Positions 26,097 through 35,590 of a DNA stretch of 64,000 nucleotides are shown one piece after another (positions within the stretch are counted from its first letter, which is position 1; each line of letters opens with the position of its first letter). The DNA is taken from the NCBI RefSeq assembly GCF_022458865.1, contig NZ_JAJNMU010000023.1, positions 1-64,000 of the forward strand. Reading direction: 5' to 3'. This DNA is from Paenibacillus periandrae (lineage in GTDB: Bacteria > Bacillota > Bacilli > Paenibacillales > NBRC-103111). Made by a program: the position numbers and the translations under genes. The notes below the pieces were generated by a model that was not told the DNA's origin, made no database searches, and worked only from the letters and a program-made list of their open reading frames with translations.

Positions 26097-27167
26097 ATGA
26101 TGATTATTTTCTACATAATAATACGAATTACTAGTACTGCCATCTGTGGTTCTGATTTGCATTTATATAAGGGGAATTTCCCTCTACCCGAAGGTTATAT
26201 CATCGGGCACGAGCCGATGGGTATCGTAGAAGAAGTAGGACCTGAGGTGATACGTGTCAAAAAAGGAGATCGAGTCGTTATTCCTTTTAACGTTTCTTGC
26301 GGTCAATGTCATTACTGTACACACGACCTGGAAAGCCAGTGTGATAACAGCAATCCGCATTACGATTCGGGGGGATATTTCGGCTATTCGGAGAAATATG
26401 GAGATTTCCCTGGTGGGCAGGCGGAATATCTAAGAGTACCATTCGGGAATTTTACACCTTTTGTTATTCCCCCATCCTGCGAATTAGAAGATGAATCGCT
26501 GCTGTTCTTATCGGATGTCCTACCTACAGCCTATTGGAGTGTGGAAAACTCCGGTGTAAAAGAAGGAGATACGGTTATTGTGCTTGGCTGCGGTCCTGTC
26601 GGGCTGATGGCTCAGAAATTTGCTTGGATGAAAGGTGCTAAACGCGTTATAGCCGTCGACTATTTGCAATACAGGCTGCAACATGCAATAAGCATCAATA
26701 ATGTGGAAACGTTTGACTTTACGAAGCAGGACGATATGGGCGAACATTTGAAAGAAATCACGCACGGTGGTGCAGAGATCGTAATCGACTGTGTAGGAAT
26801 GGATGGAAAAAAATCGCCCCTTGAGTTCATTGAGCAGAAATTGAAGCTACAGGGCGGGACTCTTGGACCGATCCAGATTTCCACCAAAGCAGTTCGCAAA
26901 TGTGGAACCGTCCAACTCACAGGTGTTTATGGCGGTAATTATAATATGTTTCCGCTTGGGGCATTTTTCTCAAGAAATATTACACTTAAGATGGGGCAGG
27001 CTCCCGTAATTCACTATATGCCGGAGCTTTTCACTAAAATCATGAACGGTGAGTTTGATCCGAAAGAGATTATTACTCACCGTTTGCCTCTGAACGATGC
27101 TGGCCATGCTTACCAGATCTTTAATGGACACGAAGACAGTTGCATCAAGGTTATCTTAAAGCCCTAG
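26097..27167 (+). CDS. Zinc-dependent alcohol dehydrogenase (FDH-like), altered N-terminus
   Basis: A 356-residue medium-chain dehydrogenase. Visible are the catalytic zinc ligands Cys (in TAICGSDLH) and HE (IIGHEPMG), the structural-zinc Cys cluster CGQCHYCTHDLESQC, and the NAD-binding GCGPVGLMAQ, as in glutathione-independent formaldehyde dehydrogenase-like enzymes. Compared with the family, about 20-25 N-terminal residues are missing. The open frame begins MMIIFYIIIRITSTAICGS without a ribosome site, where relatives have a beta-strand-forming leader. The 5' end may have been lost by deletion, so expression is doubtful although the core is intact. It could be marked as a pseudogene. Confidence 0.8.
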   Translation: MMIIFYIIIRITSTAICGSDLHLYKGNFPLPEGYIIGHEPMGIVEEVGPEVIRVKKGDRVVIPFNVSCGQCHYCTHDLESQCDNSNPHYDSGGYFGYSEKYGDFPGGQAEYLRVPFGNFTPFVIPPSCELEDESLLFLSDVLPTAYWSVENSGVKEGDTVIVLGCGPVGLMAQKFAWMKGAKRVIAVDYLQYRLQHAISINNVETFDFTKQDDMGEHLKEITHGGAEIVIDCVGMDGKKSPLEFIEQKLKLQGGTLGPIQISTKAVRKCGTVQLTGVYGGNYNMFPLGAFFSRNITLKMGQAPVIHYMPELFTKIMNGEFDPKEIITHRLPLNDAGHAYQIFNGHEDSCIKVILKP

Positions 27168-27698
27168 TCTTTTTCTCATTAGCATCTGGAGAATTAAGTA
27201 TAATTGCTGATTATTTCGTTGCTTTAATGGCGAATTATTCCATTCAAATTGATAACATTACTTTAGCTTTTTTAATGACAACATTGTTTCTTTGCAAATC
27301 AATATGTTCTGATTACGTGCTAAACTCCAAAAAAATATTATCTACGATAACGCAAAATCCATGATGAAAAATGTAAGGGCACACCATGAATTAAACTTGA
27401 AATGGCTTCATGAATTACTAGAACAATAAGCGACCCAGTGAATGAAACGACGCGCAGCCCGATGAAACTTGATGAGGTTCTGTAGATGAAACGGGGTCTG
27501 GCCCACTCGCCAAAAGCAATGCCCGCAGAAGCTCCAAGTCACCATTTTCTTGACAGATCTTAAGAAGGGCCGTTGGGGCCCTTCTCTTCTTTAGCTCTGA
27601 AATAGTACCACCACTCATACGAGGCGTCCCTGTTTTAGTCTAAGGCCAAATATAGCCTCTAGAGGAATATTTACAGTTTCATATTATTTTGGCATCAC
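27168..27698. other. Intergenic with one hairpin, no clear gene
   Basis: AGAAGGGCC (27563-27571) pairs perfectly with GGCCCTTCT (27577-27585) around a 5-nt loop, followed by a pyrimidine-rich run, so it may be a terminator. A 66-codon minus frame at 27418-27618 runs through this hairpin and looks random. An alternative minus frame reads FCGHCFWRVGQTPFHLQNLI and then KFHRAARRFIHWV, which looks protein-like but has no start and no family I recognise. Confidence 0.4.
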
Positions 27699-29945
27699 TT
27701 ACTTTATTTTTTGCTGCTGTCTAAATTGGATAGGAGTCGTTCCAAATACCTTCTTGAACGTTGTGAAGAAGTGGCTTTTTGTTTGGAAACCAGCCTGTTC
27801 TGCAACTTCCGCTACAGTTAAGTCGGTACTTAAAAGAAGCTCTTTTACACGGTCCAAACGCTGATTTGAAATAAAGTCCGATATTGGGCAATCCATCCAT
27901 TCCCTAAACACGGCCCGAAGATAACTGACTGAGACCGATGTATGATCGGCTATGGAATCCACACTCAGTACGGGGTTATGTAGATTATTTCGAATATAAT
28001 GAACGGCTTCTGTAACAATTTCTTCTTTTCGGTTATTAGTTGACCGCTGCTTTAAATCGTTAACAATTTGATGCAGGAACGTTTCAATCCAAAGGAATGC
28101 TTCATTTAAATGATGGAATCGATTTAGTGTATGCTCAATTCCTTCCATTCCTTTTACAGTATTTAACTTTTTAAAATTTTTCATCAACTCATATATTAAA
28201 TGTATAAGCTGCATTTTGCATTCCGAATAAGTCATTCCCTTCATATCCCCAGCCAACTGATCCAAATATCCTTTAACAGCTAGCAAATTACCGATACGCA
28301 CAGAAGCAACGAGTTCTTTTATCACATCCTCATCAAGATAATTAGGTCTATCCTCAAACTGCTTTAAATCACTCTCCGAATATACACGGTCATTGCCATC
28401 AATAAAATTAAGCATGGATGCCTCCATAACCAATTCATAGCTCTGGAGCAGTGCTTCATCCGAAGCCATCGGATCGCTAACCGCTGCAACAACTCCGATA
28501 TGCAGCCATTGGTCAATATTTGATTTGATCTCTTGAAGCATGGCATCGATTTTTTCTTTCTTCTTCGTGTCAGGGAATATCAGAACAGTGTGATCGATTC
28601 CAATATCGATTGCTTCTCCGGCTATGCCATATTGTCTCATGACCTCATTAGCTATATTGCCCATCGCGTACTTCATTAGCTTTCTTGAGGGAAAATCATA
28701 CTTATCACAGAATGCAGCATAAAACCGGATCCTTAAAACCGCTAGTCGGATCGAAACCGCGGCAAGCACCGGTATTTCTTGAAGCCATTCTTTTCTATAA
28801 CCTTCCGAAAGCGAGCCGCTTAGTATCCATTGACGCAGCCGCTCCTCCTTGATTAATGATTTACTATCTTTGATAGAACGATCCATCTGCTCCACTTTGT
28901 TAATAAGCGATTCGATACCGGTAGTAATGCTCACTGTGGTTTCCACTGTGTTGGAAGGGACATAGGGCTGACCGATACGCGCTTGAATAGCTTGCAGCAT
29001 AGTGCCTATAGGGCGTATATTGGTTCTGGAATACCAATAAAGTAACATCCAGATAATCAGAACAAGCAGACTGAAGCAAAGTAAAATCGTCCATCTGGTG
29101 ACGGAAATACTTTGGTTTAGCGTTTCAAGCGAGGTTAGATGAAAGATCTTCCAACCTGAAGTACTAAGCGTCTGATAACGTAATGACCACTCCTTGCCAT
29201 CAACCGAAAAATGAGTTTTCCCTAAGTTACCGTCTAAACTGAATGTTCTTACCTGCTTGAGCATTTTATCCGAAATATTCCCCAGCATCAATTCCCCTTC
29301 CTCGTTCAGTATGAACACATCATTCGCGATTTGCTTATTCATTTGCAGGATGTACTGCTGGAGCTTTTCCTTATCCAGCAGCACCGCCAATTTACTGTTG
29401 TTCTCCCCTCTATCAATTACATCTCGCACAACCAGTAACAAATAGCTTTTGCCCTGAATCTCGTAATTTCGCAGGTTTAGTTTTTGACTCTTTTCCGATC
29501 GAGCTTGTTCAAGAATTTCCTTGTTCTCCTCGTCAGTTAAATGAGTCAGGCCTTTATCCGAAGCGTAAATACGGTTAATGTTGGGATTAATCACGTATAC
29601 GGACTGAATAAACGGCTCAATACCCAAGTAATCCGTCAAACTCAATTCCATTGGCTTAAAAACCCAATAGTCGACTTCCGAAGCGGTCATCCAACTGTTT
29701 ACATTCTGATCTCGAAAAATACGGACGGAATATAATTTAAGTTTCCGCAGCGTGTAATCGGTGTTGTCCTTAACTTGCGCAATTCGCTGCAGAGTCAGGC
29801 GGTCAATTTCAGTTACTGCATTATTAGTCAATTGCCTAGTTAAAATATAGGAAAATATATAAATGGTCACAGTGAATGCTAAGGCCATATATAAAAACAT
29901 GCGTAAATGCAATTGCTGCGGTAGCAGATGACGAAGCATTGTCAA
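27699..29945 (-). CDS. Membrane-anchored AraC-family regulator
   Basis: A 748-residue protein. A first membrane segment at about 15-36 (MFLYMALAFTVTIYIFSYIL), an extracellular Cache-like sensor domain, a second membrane helix near 285-305 (WTILLCFSLLVLIIWMLLYW), a HAMP-like/linker region, and a C-terminal AraC double HTH (about 645-748, ending FFTTFKKVFGTTPIQFRQQ) are visible. It lies downstream of the third sugar-uptake operon on the same strand, separated by a strong terminator, so it is probably transcribed on its own and activates that operon. It is a different, diverged relative of the regulator at 16.7 kb. Confidence 0.9.
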   Translation of the reverse strand: MTMLRHLLPQQLHLRMFLYMALAFTVTIYIFSYILTRQLTNNAVTEIDRLTLQRIAQVKDNTDYTLRKLKLYSVRIFRDQNVNSWMTASEVDYWVFKPMELSLTDYLGIEPFIQSVYVINPNINRIYASDKGLTHLTDEENKEILEQARSEKSQKLNLRNYEIQGKSYLLLVVRDVIDRGENNSKLAVLLDKEKLQQYILQMNKQIANDVFILNEEGELMLGNISDKMLKQVRTFSLDGNLGKTHFSVDGKEWSLRYQTLSTSGWKIFHLTSLETLNQSISVTRWTILLCFSLLVLIIWMLLYWYSRTNIRPIGTMLQAIQARIGQPYVPSNTVETTVSITTGIESLINKVEQMDRSIKDSKSLIKEERLRQWILSGSLSEGYRKEWLQEIPVLAAVSIRLAVLRIRFYAAFCDKYDFPSRKLMKYAMGNIANEVMRQYGIAGEAIDIGIDHTVLIFPDTKKKEKIDAMLQEIKSNIDQWLHIGVVAAVSDPMASDEALLQSYELVMEASMLNFIDGNDRVYSESDLKQFEDRPNYLDEDVIKELVASVRIGNLLAVKGYLDQLAGDMKGMTYSECKMQLIHLIYELMKNFKKLNTVKGMEGIEHTLNRFHHLNEAFLWIETFLHQIVNDLKQRSTNNRKEEIVTEAVHYIRNNLHNPVLSVDSIADHTSVSVSYLRAVFREWMDCPISDFISNQRLDRVKELLLSTDLTVAEVAEQAGFQTKSHFFTTFKKVFGTTPIQFRQQQKIK

Positions 29946-30054
29946 CCCCCCTTGTCGTCGATGAATCTTATTGAAGCCGCTACTTAGAAACTTATCTTCT
30001 TAATCTAAGGGTATTCCTCCGTATGCCTATCGTCAAGTTTGTTTTTGACCGGGA

Positions 30055-30102
30055 ATAACTAAAAACCCTACGGATCGTAAGTGATTTGCAATCCGCAGGG
30101 TT
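30055..30102 (-). terminator. Rho-independent terminator of the lplB-to-dehydrogenase operon
   Basis: Twelve-bp arms with one mismatch (30064-30075 and 30091-30102), followed on the minus strand by TTTTTAGTT. It lies between the Gfo/Idh gene and the AraC gene. Confidence 0.75.
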
Positions 30103-30163
30103 CTGAACGCTATGATTTGTCAATCCTCTATCCTATTAGAAAAGATAGTTTTCATATCTTCTT

Positions 30164-31327
30164 CTACAGCTGCATGATTGGCGGTTTAACATACTTCGAT
30201 GTATGTATCAATTCCTTAAGCCTGTTTTCATAAGCATCGGCGTCCATGGGCAATACAATCTTACTTTCAGTGAATGAAGATTGCATAATGGCGTTGGCTA
30301 AGGTCAACCCGTTGATCCCTTCTGTACCGTGAGCTACTAAGTCGCCACCTCCATTTTGAATAGCGTTAATAAACTCTTCGATAACAACGAGATGCCCTTT
30401 AGGCTTAGTGATATCTACAGGAATTTCTGTATACCAGCTCTCAACATTACCGAATTTACTTTTCGATTCCAGAATAAAATCAAATACGGACATCTGATTT
30501 TGATACATGACAATCTTTTCATTCTCATAAACCAGCTTGCCGTGTTCTCCTACAATTTCAAAGCGGTTTGTTCCGGGCGTCTCAGCGGTGGTTGCAATAA
30601 AATGTCCAATCATTCCATTCTCATGTTCAAAGTAGGCTGTCACTTCGTCTTCGACTTCAATATTGTGATATTTCCCGATGTTAACAAAGCCGCTGATCTT
30701 CGCTGGCATTCCGAATAACCACTGATAAAGATCCATATTATGTGGACATTGGTTGGTGAGAATTCCCCCGCCTTCTCCGGCCCAGGTCGCCCGCCAGTCG
30801 CCGCTATCGTAATAAAACTGCGGGCGAAACCACTGCGTATTGATCCAAGTAACACGAATCAGCTTGCCGAGCTTTCCACTTTGGACAATTTCCTTTAACT
30901 TCTTATGAAACGGATACGTTCTTTCCTGAAACATTATGGCAAAAACAAGCTCAGGGTAAGTTTCTTTAGCGCTTTCATAGGCAGCTATCATGTTCTTCGC
31001 ATCGTTTAAATGCACAGCGATAGGTTTCTCGCAAAGCACGTGAATACCTCTGTTAAATGCATCGATAGCAATCGAAGGATGATCATAATGGGGTGTCGCC
31101 ACCGTAATAGCTTCAAGACCCGGTTGATTGAGAAGTTCTGTGTGGCTATAATAAGCCGGTATTTGCAGCTCCTCGGCAAATTTATCAGCTCTGTCCTTAA
31201 TTACATCACAAACACCGACAATCTCGACCTTTCCGGCCGTCTGCAGCTGCCGTATATATTTGATATGGCCCGATCCCATTGCCCCTACTCCAACCACGGC
31301 TATTTTTACTTTTTTATGAATAGTCAT
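30164..31327 (-). CDS. Gfo/Idh/MocA family oxidoreductase
   Basis: A 387-residue NAD(P)-dependent sugar or inositol dehydrogenase. The Rossmann start KIAVVGVGAMGSGHIKYI, the strand HVLCEKPIAV with the catalytic/cofactor-binding EKP motif (about residues 97-99), and the C-terminal alpha/beta domain with NQCPHNMDLYQWLFG (His likely catalytic) are clear. GAGGAGGAGC precedes ATG 31327. It follows the binding-protein gene by 62 bases in the transporter operon, so it likely oxidises, or oxidises and epimerises, the imported sugar. The exact substrate cannot be told. Confidence 0.92.
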   Translation of the reverse strand: MTIHKKVKIAVVGVGAMGSGHIKYIRQLQTAGKVEIVGVCDVIKDRADKFAEELQIPAYYSHTELLNQPGLEAITVATPHYDHPSIAIDAFNRGIHVLCEKPIAVHLNDAKNMIAAYESAKETYPELVFAIMFQERTYPFHKKLKEIVQSGKLGKLIRVTWINTQWFRPQFYYDSGDWRATWAGEGGGILTNQCPHNMDLYQWLFGMPAKISGFVNIGKYHNIEVEDEVTAYFEHENGMIGHFIATTAETPGTNRFEIVGEHGKLVYENEKIVMYQNQMSVFDFILESKSKFGNVESWYTEIPVDITKPKGHLVVIEEFINAIQNGGGDLVAHGTEGINGLTLANAIMQSSFTESKIVLPMDADAYENRLKELIHTSKYVKPPIMQL

Positions 31328-31389
31328 TTCTAGCTCCTCCTCGGATTAAACGAATGCTCGAATGTATTGAATAAAGGCGGGCAGCATTA

Positions 31390-32901
31390 TTATTTGGTTG
31401 AATTTCTCTTTACGTATGACTCTGACATCTCCTGAACAATTTTAGTAAAATTCGGTTCCGTTTTTAACTGGTTGACAAACGCATCCCATTTTTCCATCGG
31501 TTCCTTGCCCATAACCACTTGTAGCTTCATATCGGTAATTTTTTTGTTGTATTCCGGCCAGAACTTAATCCAGGCCTCGGAATCCACACCGACCGACGGA
31601 TCATTGACCGCACTTTTTGCCCGCTCATCCATTATTTTTACATGTCGGTCATAGTACTCCTTCGGAATTCCCGGAACATACGCTTTTAGATATTTGTTGT
31701 AGCTAAGGAAAATTTGACCAAACGCTTGTTGGGATACATTGTCCTTTACAGCCTGTTCCGTAGGGATTTTAAAGCCGTCTTTTTCAACGTAATGAACGTC
31801 TTTAAAGCCGAAATTCGCAAGATCCGATCCTTCAGCGGAAGCCCCGTAATCCATGAACTCCATAATTTTCTTCAACTTCGCTTCAGGAACGGTCTTGGGA
31901 ATCAGAAACATTCCAAAAGAGCCGATTTCTGTCTCGCTCACTCCGTTTAATGAAACAATCGGCTCCATATAAGCGTCAGGCTTTTGCTTTCTAAGCTCGG
32001 CTGTTATATTCCAAACCTGATCTATGGCTTGTGTGGCGACACCTGCCTTCCCTGCCTTTAACATATCCAAGATTTGACTCGGTTTAAGCATCAGGAAATC
32101 TTCGGGAATCAGCTTTTCTTTATACAATTTATTGGCGTACATAAGCGCGTCTTTTTCTGTTGATAAGTAAATAGTAGGAACCAGCTTTCCATCCTGCACT
32201 TTCCAGTCGCCTATAGTTTTATTAAAAACGTTCTCGAAAGTTCTTATATTTAAAATGACTCCATACGTATCATTTTTCCCGTTTCCGTCGGGGTCGTTAT
32301 TGGTAAATGCCTTCATCGCTTCGTAGAGTTCATCCATGTTGGTCGGCATTTTTAAGCCCAGTTTATCAAGCCAATCTCTGCGGATGCTTATCCCGTTCTG
32401 GCCATAGACCGGTCTTACCCGGGGTATACCATAGTTATGTCCATCCGCGTAGGCCAGGTTTTTCCAGGTTTCTTCAGGAAACTTTGCTAAATTCGGATAA
32501 TTTTTATACAAATTGGTCAGGTCCCAAAAGGCTCCTTGAGCAGCCATCCCCTTAATAACCGATGAATTGAGCGGGTCGGTTGTCAAGATTAAATCCGGCA
32601 GCTCACCGGAGGCCAACGTCACATTTAATTTATCCGTATAGTTGTTGGATGATGTCCAGGCAATGTTCAGCTTGGTATTCGTCCGTTTTTCGATTTCTTT
32701 TATTATTGGGTTGTCTTCTGAGGGTGGTTCTTGCGAATAAAAGGACGACAATATGCTGATTTGAGTTGGTTTCCCCTGTTTTCCCCCCTCTTGTTCCACT
32801 GAATTTGCTTGTTCTCCCCCGCCTCCTCCGCATGCAGCCAACAATAAAGCTAATGAGACTTGCAAGGAACACCCTTTAATTACTGTATTTTTCTTGCTCA
32901 T
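31390..32901 (-). CDS. Extracellular solute-binding lipoprotein, LplA/YtcQ-like
   Basis: A 503-residue sugar-binding lipoprotein. The signal peptide (GCSLQVSLALLLAAC) has a lipobox Cys near residue 23, followed by a Gly-rich linker. The mature protein has the family hallmarks ISIRRDWLDKLGLKMPTNMD and NNDPDGNGKNDTYGV, plus a helical C-terminal lobe. The start is ATG 32901 because GGAGGTAAATGT lies just upstream; the longer reading to 32934 includes that ribosome site. It is third in the minus-strand operon after the two permeases, and probably delivers an oligosaccharide or alduronate-type ligand. Confidence 0.92.
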   Translation of the reverse strand: MSKKNTVIKGCSLQVSLALLLAACGGGGGEQANSVEQEGGKQGKPTQISILSSFYSQEPPSEDNPIIKEIEKRTNTKLNIAWTSSNNYTDKLNVTLASGELPDLILTTDPLNSSVIKGMAAQGAFWDLTNLYKNYPNLAKFPEETWKNLAYADGHNYGIPRVRPVYGQNGISIRRDWLDKLGLKMPTNMDELYEAMKAFTNNDPDGNGKNDTYGVILNIRTFENVFNKTIGDWKVQDGKLVPTIYLSTEKDALMYANKLYKEKLIPEDFLMLKPSQILDMLKAGKAGVATQAIDQVWNITAELRKQKPDAYMEPIVSLNGVSETEIGSFGMFLIPKTVPEAKLKKIMEFMDYGASAEGSDLANFGFKDVHYVEKDGFKIPTEQAVKDNVSQQAFGQIFLSYNKYLKAYVPGIPKEYYDRHVKIMDERAKSAVNDPSVGVDSEAWIKFWPEYNKKITDMKLQVVMGKEPMEKWDAFVNQLKTEPNFTKIVQEMSESYVKRNSTK

Positions 32902-32930
32902 ACATTTACCTCCATTTGTAATTTTTATAT

Positions 32931-33812
32931 TCATTCCTTTACAGAACCTACCATGACGCCTTTGGCGAAATGCTTCTGCAGGAAAGGATACACCATAACA
33001 ATAGGTACTGTTGCCACAATAACTGCGGCCATTTTAAGAGTTTCCTGAGGCAAGGTTTGCTCGGAGGAAATTTGTTGCGCTAATTCCCCGCCTACGCTGG
33101 TCGATGAATCGATAAGCATATGCTGCAGCAATACTTGTAAAGGCCACTTTTTGAAATCGTTCAAATAAAGAATCGCGGAAAAAAATATGTTCCAATAAGC
33201 AACGGCATAAAATAGACCGAAGGCCGCCAGAGAGGGCAAAGAGATCGGCAGGATCACTCTCATCCAAATTCCTAAATCGTTGCATCCATCGATATTGGCC
33301 GCTTCTTCCAAGCCGGGTGGAATGTTATCGTAAAAGCTTTTCATAAGAAATGTATAATAAGCTGTTGTCAGTACCGGCAGGATTAGTGCCCACATGCTGT
33401 TGATCAACCCTAAGTTCTTCACAAGCAGATACGGCGGGATGATACCCGGGTTAAAAAGCATCGCGATCACAATAAGCATTAACATGACTTTTCTTCCCAT
33501 CAATCTTTTCCTCGATAAGGCATAAGCAAAGCTTGAGGTTACAGCAAGACTCAATACAGTGCCGACTGTAGCTAAAAAGGCGCTATTTCCCATCGCTCTA
33601 ATAAACGTATTGGTTGACAGCAGGTATTGATAATTAATTAGCGACCATTTCTCCGGGATCAGGATGAGACCGGCAGTCCGGATGTATTCAGAGGGGTCGG
33701 TAAAGGATATAACCAGAATGTAAAGGAATGGCAGGATCGTCGCCACTCCAGCAATAATAAGTATGGATACAACGGCTGTATCAGCTAATCTAATGTTCAA
33801 TTTATTGTTCAA
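32931..33812 (-). CDS. Carbohydrate ABC transporter permease, YtcP type
   Basis: A 293-residue permease with six membrane segments, the EAA loop (EEAANIDGCNDLGIWMRVIL), the extended outer loop (about 225-262) typical of YtcP, and the end KHFAKGVMVGSVKE. It starts at TTG 33812 (MNNKLNIRL), preceded by a GGGGGTAGGG site. It lies 13 bases after the LplB-type gene. The order LplB, YtcP, lipoprotein is the same as in the 19-22.7 kb locus, so the two loci are paralogous modules with different ligands. Confidence 0.93.
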   Translation of the reverse strand: MNNKLNIRLADTAVVSILIIAGVATILPFLYILVISFTDPSEYIRTAGLILIPEKWSLINYQYLLSTNTFIRAMGNSAFLATVGTVLSLAVTSSFAYALSRKRLMGRKVMLMLIVIAMLFNPGIIPPYLLVKNLGLINSMWALILPVLTTAYYTFLMKSFYDNIPPGLEEAANIDGCNDLGIWMRVILPISLPSLAAFGLFYAVAYWNIFFSAILYLNDFKKWPLQVLLQHMLIDSSTSVGGELAQQISSEQTLPQETLKMAAVIVATVPIVMVYPFLQKHFAKGVMVGSVKE

Positions 33813-33825
33813 TGTCCCTACCCCC

Positions 33826-34794
33826 TCAATATAGGCCTTCCTTGCCGTATGTCCTAGCCAATTTGTTAGCTGCGATTACCAATATAAGTCCTACAATAGA
33901 CTTAAACAATCCCACCGCTGTAGTGAAGCTAAACTGACCATTTTGTATGCCCATCCTATACACGTAGGTTTCGAATACATCGGCAACATCCGTCACTGCA
34001 CTGTTCATCATTAGATAAACCTGCTCAAAGCCTACATCCAGAACATGGCCCATTCTTAGGATTAATAATGTAATAATTACATTTTGTATGGCAGGCATTG
34101 TGATATGCTTCATCTGTTGGAGTCGGTTAGCCCCGTCCATCTTAGCCGCTTCATAAAGCGCAGGATCGACCCCGGCTATGGCTGCCAAAAAAATGACGGT
34201 GCCCCAGCCTGCTTCCTTCCATATGGACTGCAGGGTCAGCATCACCCAAAAGTAATTTTCATTCGTTAAGAAGCCTATCTTAGAGTAACCCATCATGTGA
34301 ATTACACCATTTACAATGCCTCCGGATTGGGAAAACAACAGGAACGTGATCCCCGCAACGATCACCCAGGAAAAGAAATGTGGCAAATATACGATGCTTT
34401 GGATTGTTCTTTTGAACTTGCTGTTTCTTGCTTCATTGAGAAGCAAAGAAAGAATGATAGGCGCAGGGAAGAAAAAAACTAAGTTTAAAACACTAATGAC
34501 CATTGTATTTCTTAATAATTTCAAGAATTCGCTGCTACTGAAAAACCTCTCGAAGTTGTCGAAGCCCACCCACTTACTATGCAGGATTCCTTTAAACGGC
34601 GAGTACTCCTGAAAAGCAATTATTACTCCGCCAATGGGAATATACTTAAAAATCAAAAAATACAATATTCCAGGTGCGGCGAGAAGATATAAATATTTGT
34701 CTCGTCTAAGACGGGTCAGGACAGTATTTATCTTCCCTTTTTTAACAGAATGAAATTGTGTTAAATGCTTATCTCCTAAAGCAGTTTGTTGCAA
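33826..34794 (-). CDS. Sugar ABC transporter permease, LplB type
   Basis: A 322-residue permease. After a basic N-terminal tail, the first helix is at about 32-52 (YLYLLAAPGILYFLIFKYIP). The EAA motif is YEAAKMDGANRLQQMKHITM, and the C-terminus VGLILVIAANKLARTYGKEG is typical. It is read from TTG 34794, with GAGGTG 8 nt upstream. It is first in the operon of LplB, YtcP, lipoprotein and Gfo/Idh dehydrogenase, and pairs with the YtcP subunit to form the membrane channel. Confidence 0.92.
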   Translation of the reverse strand: MQQTALGDKHLTQFHSVKKGKINTVLTRLRRDKYLYLLAAPGILYFLIFKYIPIGGVIIAFQEYSPFKGILHSKWVGFDNFERFFSSSEFLKLLRNTMVISVLNLVFFFPAPIILSLLLNEARNSKFKRTIQSIVYLPHFFSWVIVAGITFLLFSQSGGIVNGVIHMMGYSKIGFLTNENYFWVMLTLQSIWKEAGWGTVIFLAAIAGVDPALYEAAKMDGANRLQQMKHITMPAIQNVIITLLILRMGHVLDVGFEQVYLMMNSAVTDVADVFETYVYRMGIQNGQFSFTTAVGLFKSIVGLILVIAANKLARTYGKEGLY

Positions 34795-35025
34795 ACCTCT
34801 TCACCTCTCTTTAATAGTTAGAACCAAAAGCAGTTGATGCAGCCCCACAATGAAGAACTATGCACATCGTATGTTAACTTTCATTTGTTGTATAGTTCTT
34901 ATTCTCATCCAGCAGTTCTATTCATGGTTCTCCACTTAATTATCAAGTCCTTATATTAACTTTCGGCACATTCGTTTACTAATAACTGTACATTCATCAC
35001 CTTCAAATAAGTGTTATTACATAAC

Positions 35026-35062
35026 GAACAGCCCTCAATTGAGATCAGGTTGGGGGCTGTTC
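35026..35062. terminator. Hairpin upstream of the intron fragment
   Basis: GAACAGCCCTCAA (35026-35038) pairs with TTGGGGGCTGTTC (35050-35062) with one mismatch. There is no T-run on either side, so terminator function is uncertain. It directly borders the group II intron sequence and could be part of a decayed transcription unit. Confidence 0.45.
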
Positions 35063-35065
35063 TGA

Positions 35066-35422
35066 CAGTATGCTCGGCATGAACGATAACTAGGCGGTGA
35101 AGGTCCGTTACAGCCTTGGCAGTAGGAACTGTTAGTTAAAGGTAAGGCTTGCTGTGAGAAGTCAGCCGACGCCATAGTGCTCTAGCCGCGAAAGCTTTTA
35201 GCGGAAGGGCTGAACAATTGTAAGTTTCGAGTACAAACTGGAAGGAGGGTCGATGCGATGAGAGCAGAATACCGAAAGGGCTGCCAGCAAAGGGATAGCG
35301 TAGAACGCGAAGAGCATGTAGCATCGAAGCTCGGAAAGGTAGAGAAAGAGACGGTGCAACCGATCTGATGGGAACGCATACTGGGGAGAGACAACCTGAT
35401 CCAGGCGTACTTGTTCAAATAA
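35066..35422 (+). mobile_element. Group II intron, 5' fragment
   Basis: Bases from about 35090 carry domain I-like text (GGCGGTGAAGGTCCGTTACA, then CAGTAGGAACTGTTAG) characteristic of bacterial group II introns. They are followed by GGAAGGAGGG and the start of the intron-encoded protein. The intron stops abruptly near 35415. The catalytic domains V-VI and most of the reverse transcriptase are absent. The 5' boundary is approximate. Confidence 0.7.
35258..35422 (+). pseudogene. Group II intron reverse transcriptase, N-terminal fragment with nonsense codon
   Basis: ATG at 35258 with a GGAAGGAGGG site opens MRAEYRKGCQQRDSVEREEH, a typical start of group II intron-encoded LtrA-like proteins. An in-frame TGA at 35366 interrupts it, after which the frame continues WERILGRDNLIQAY, the conserved beginning of the RT-0 region. 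The match then ends (LFK, stop at 35420). The reverse transcriptase, maturase and endonuclease domains are missing, so the intron cannot move by itself. Confidence 0.7.
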
Positions 35423-35590
35423 CCGACCGAAAGTCGAGCTCCAACCCATCAAAGTCGTAGCTCTCTGCCAGCTCGCGAAGCAATCCGAAATATAGTCACG
35501 CACCTCGTTGATCATATAATTGAACGGAGTTCCGCTTCCTTACGGCTCGATCCAGTATTGGGGATCCTCCTGCCATCTCCGATCAATTTG
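35400..35590 (-). pseudogene. Glycosidase-like fragment
   Basis: Minus-strand pieces read RRWQEDPQYWIEP, then (new frame) GSGTPFNYMINEVRDYI, then (third frame) LLRELAESYDFDGLELDF. The last is a typical TIM-barrel strand of family-10-like or hypothetical glycosyl hydrolases. Two frameshifts and missing ends show a remnant. It abuts the truncated end of the intron. Confidence 0.5.

Noticed and set aside
27418..27618. 66-codon minus frame
   Set aside because: It runs through a perfect hairpin, lacks a ribosome site and has random-looking composition.
35198..35515. 105-codon minus frame antisense to the intron
   Set aside because: Its upstream end is explained by the glycosidase remnant and the rest is antisense to the intron-encoded protein start.
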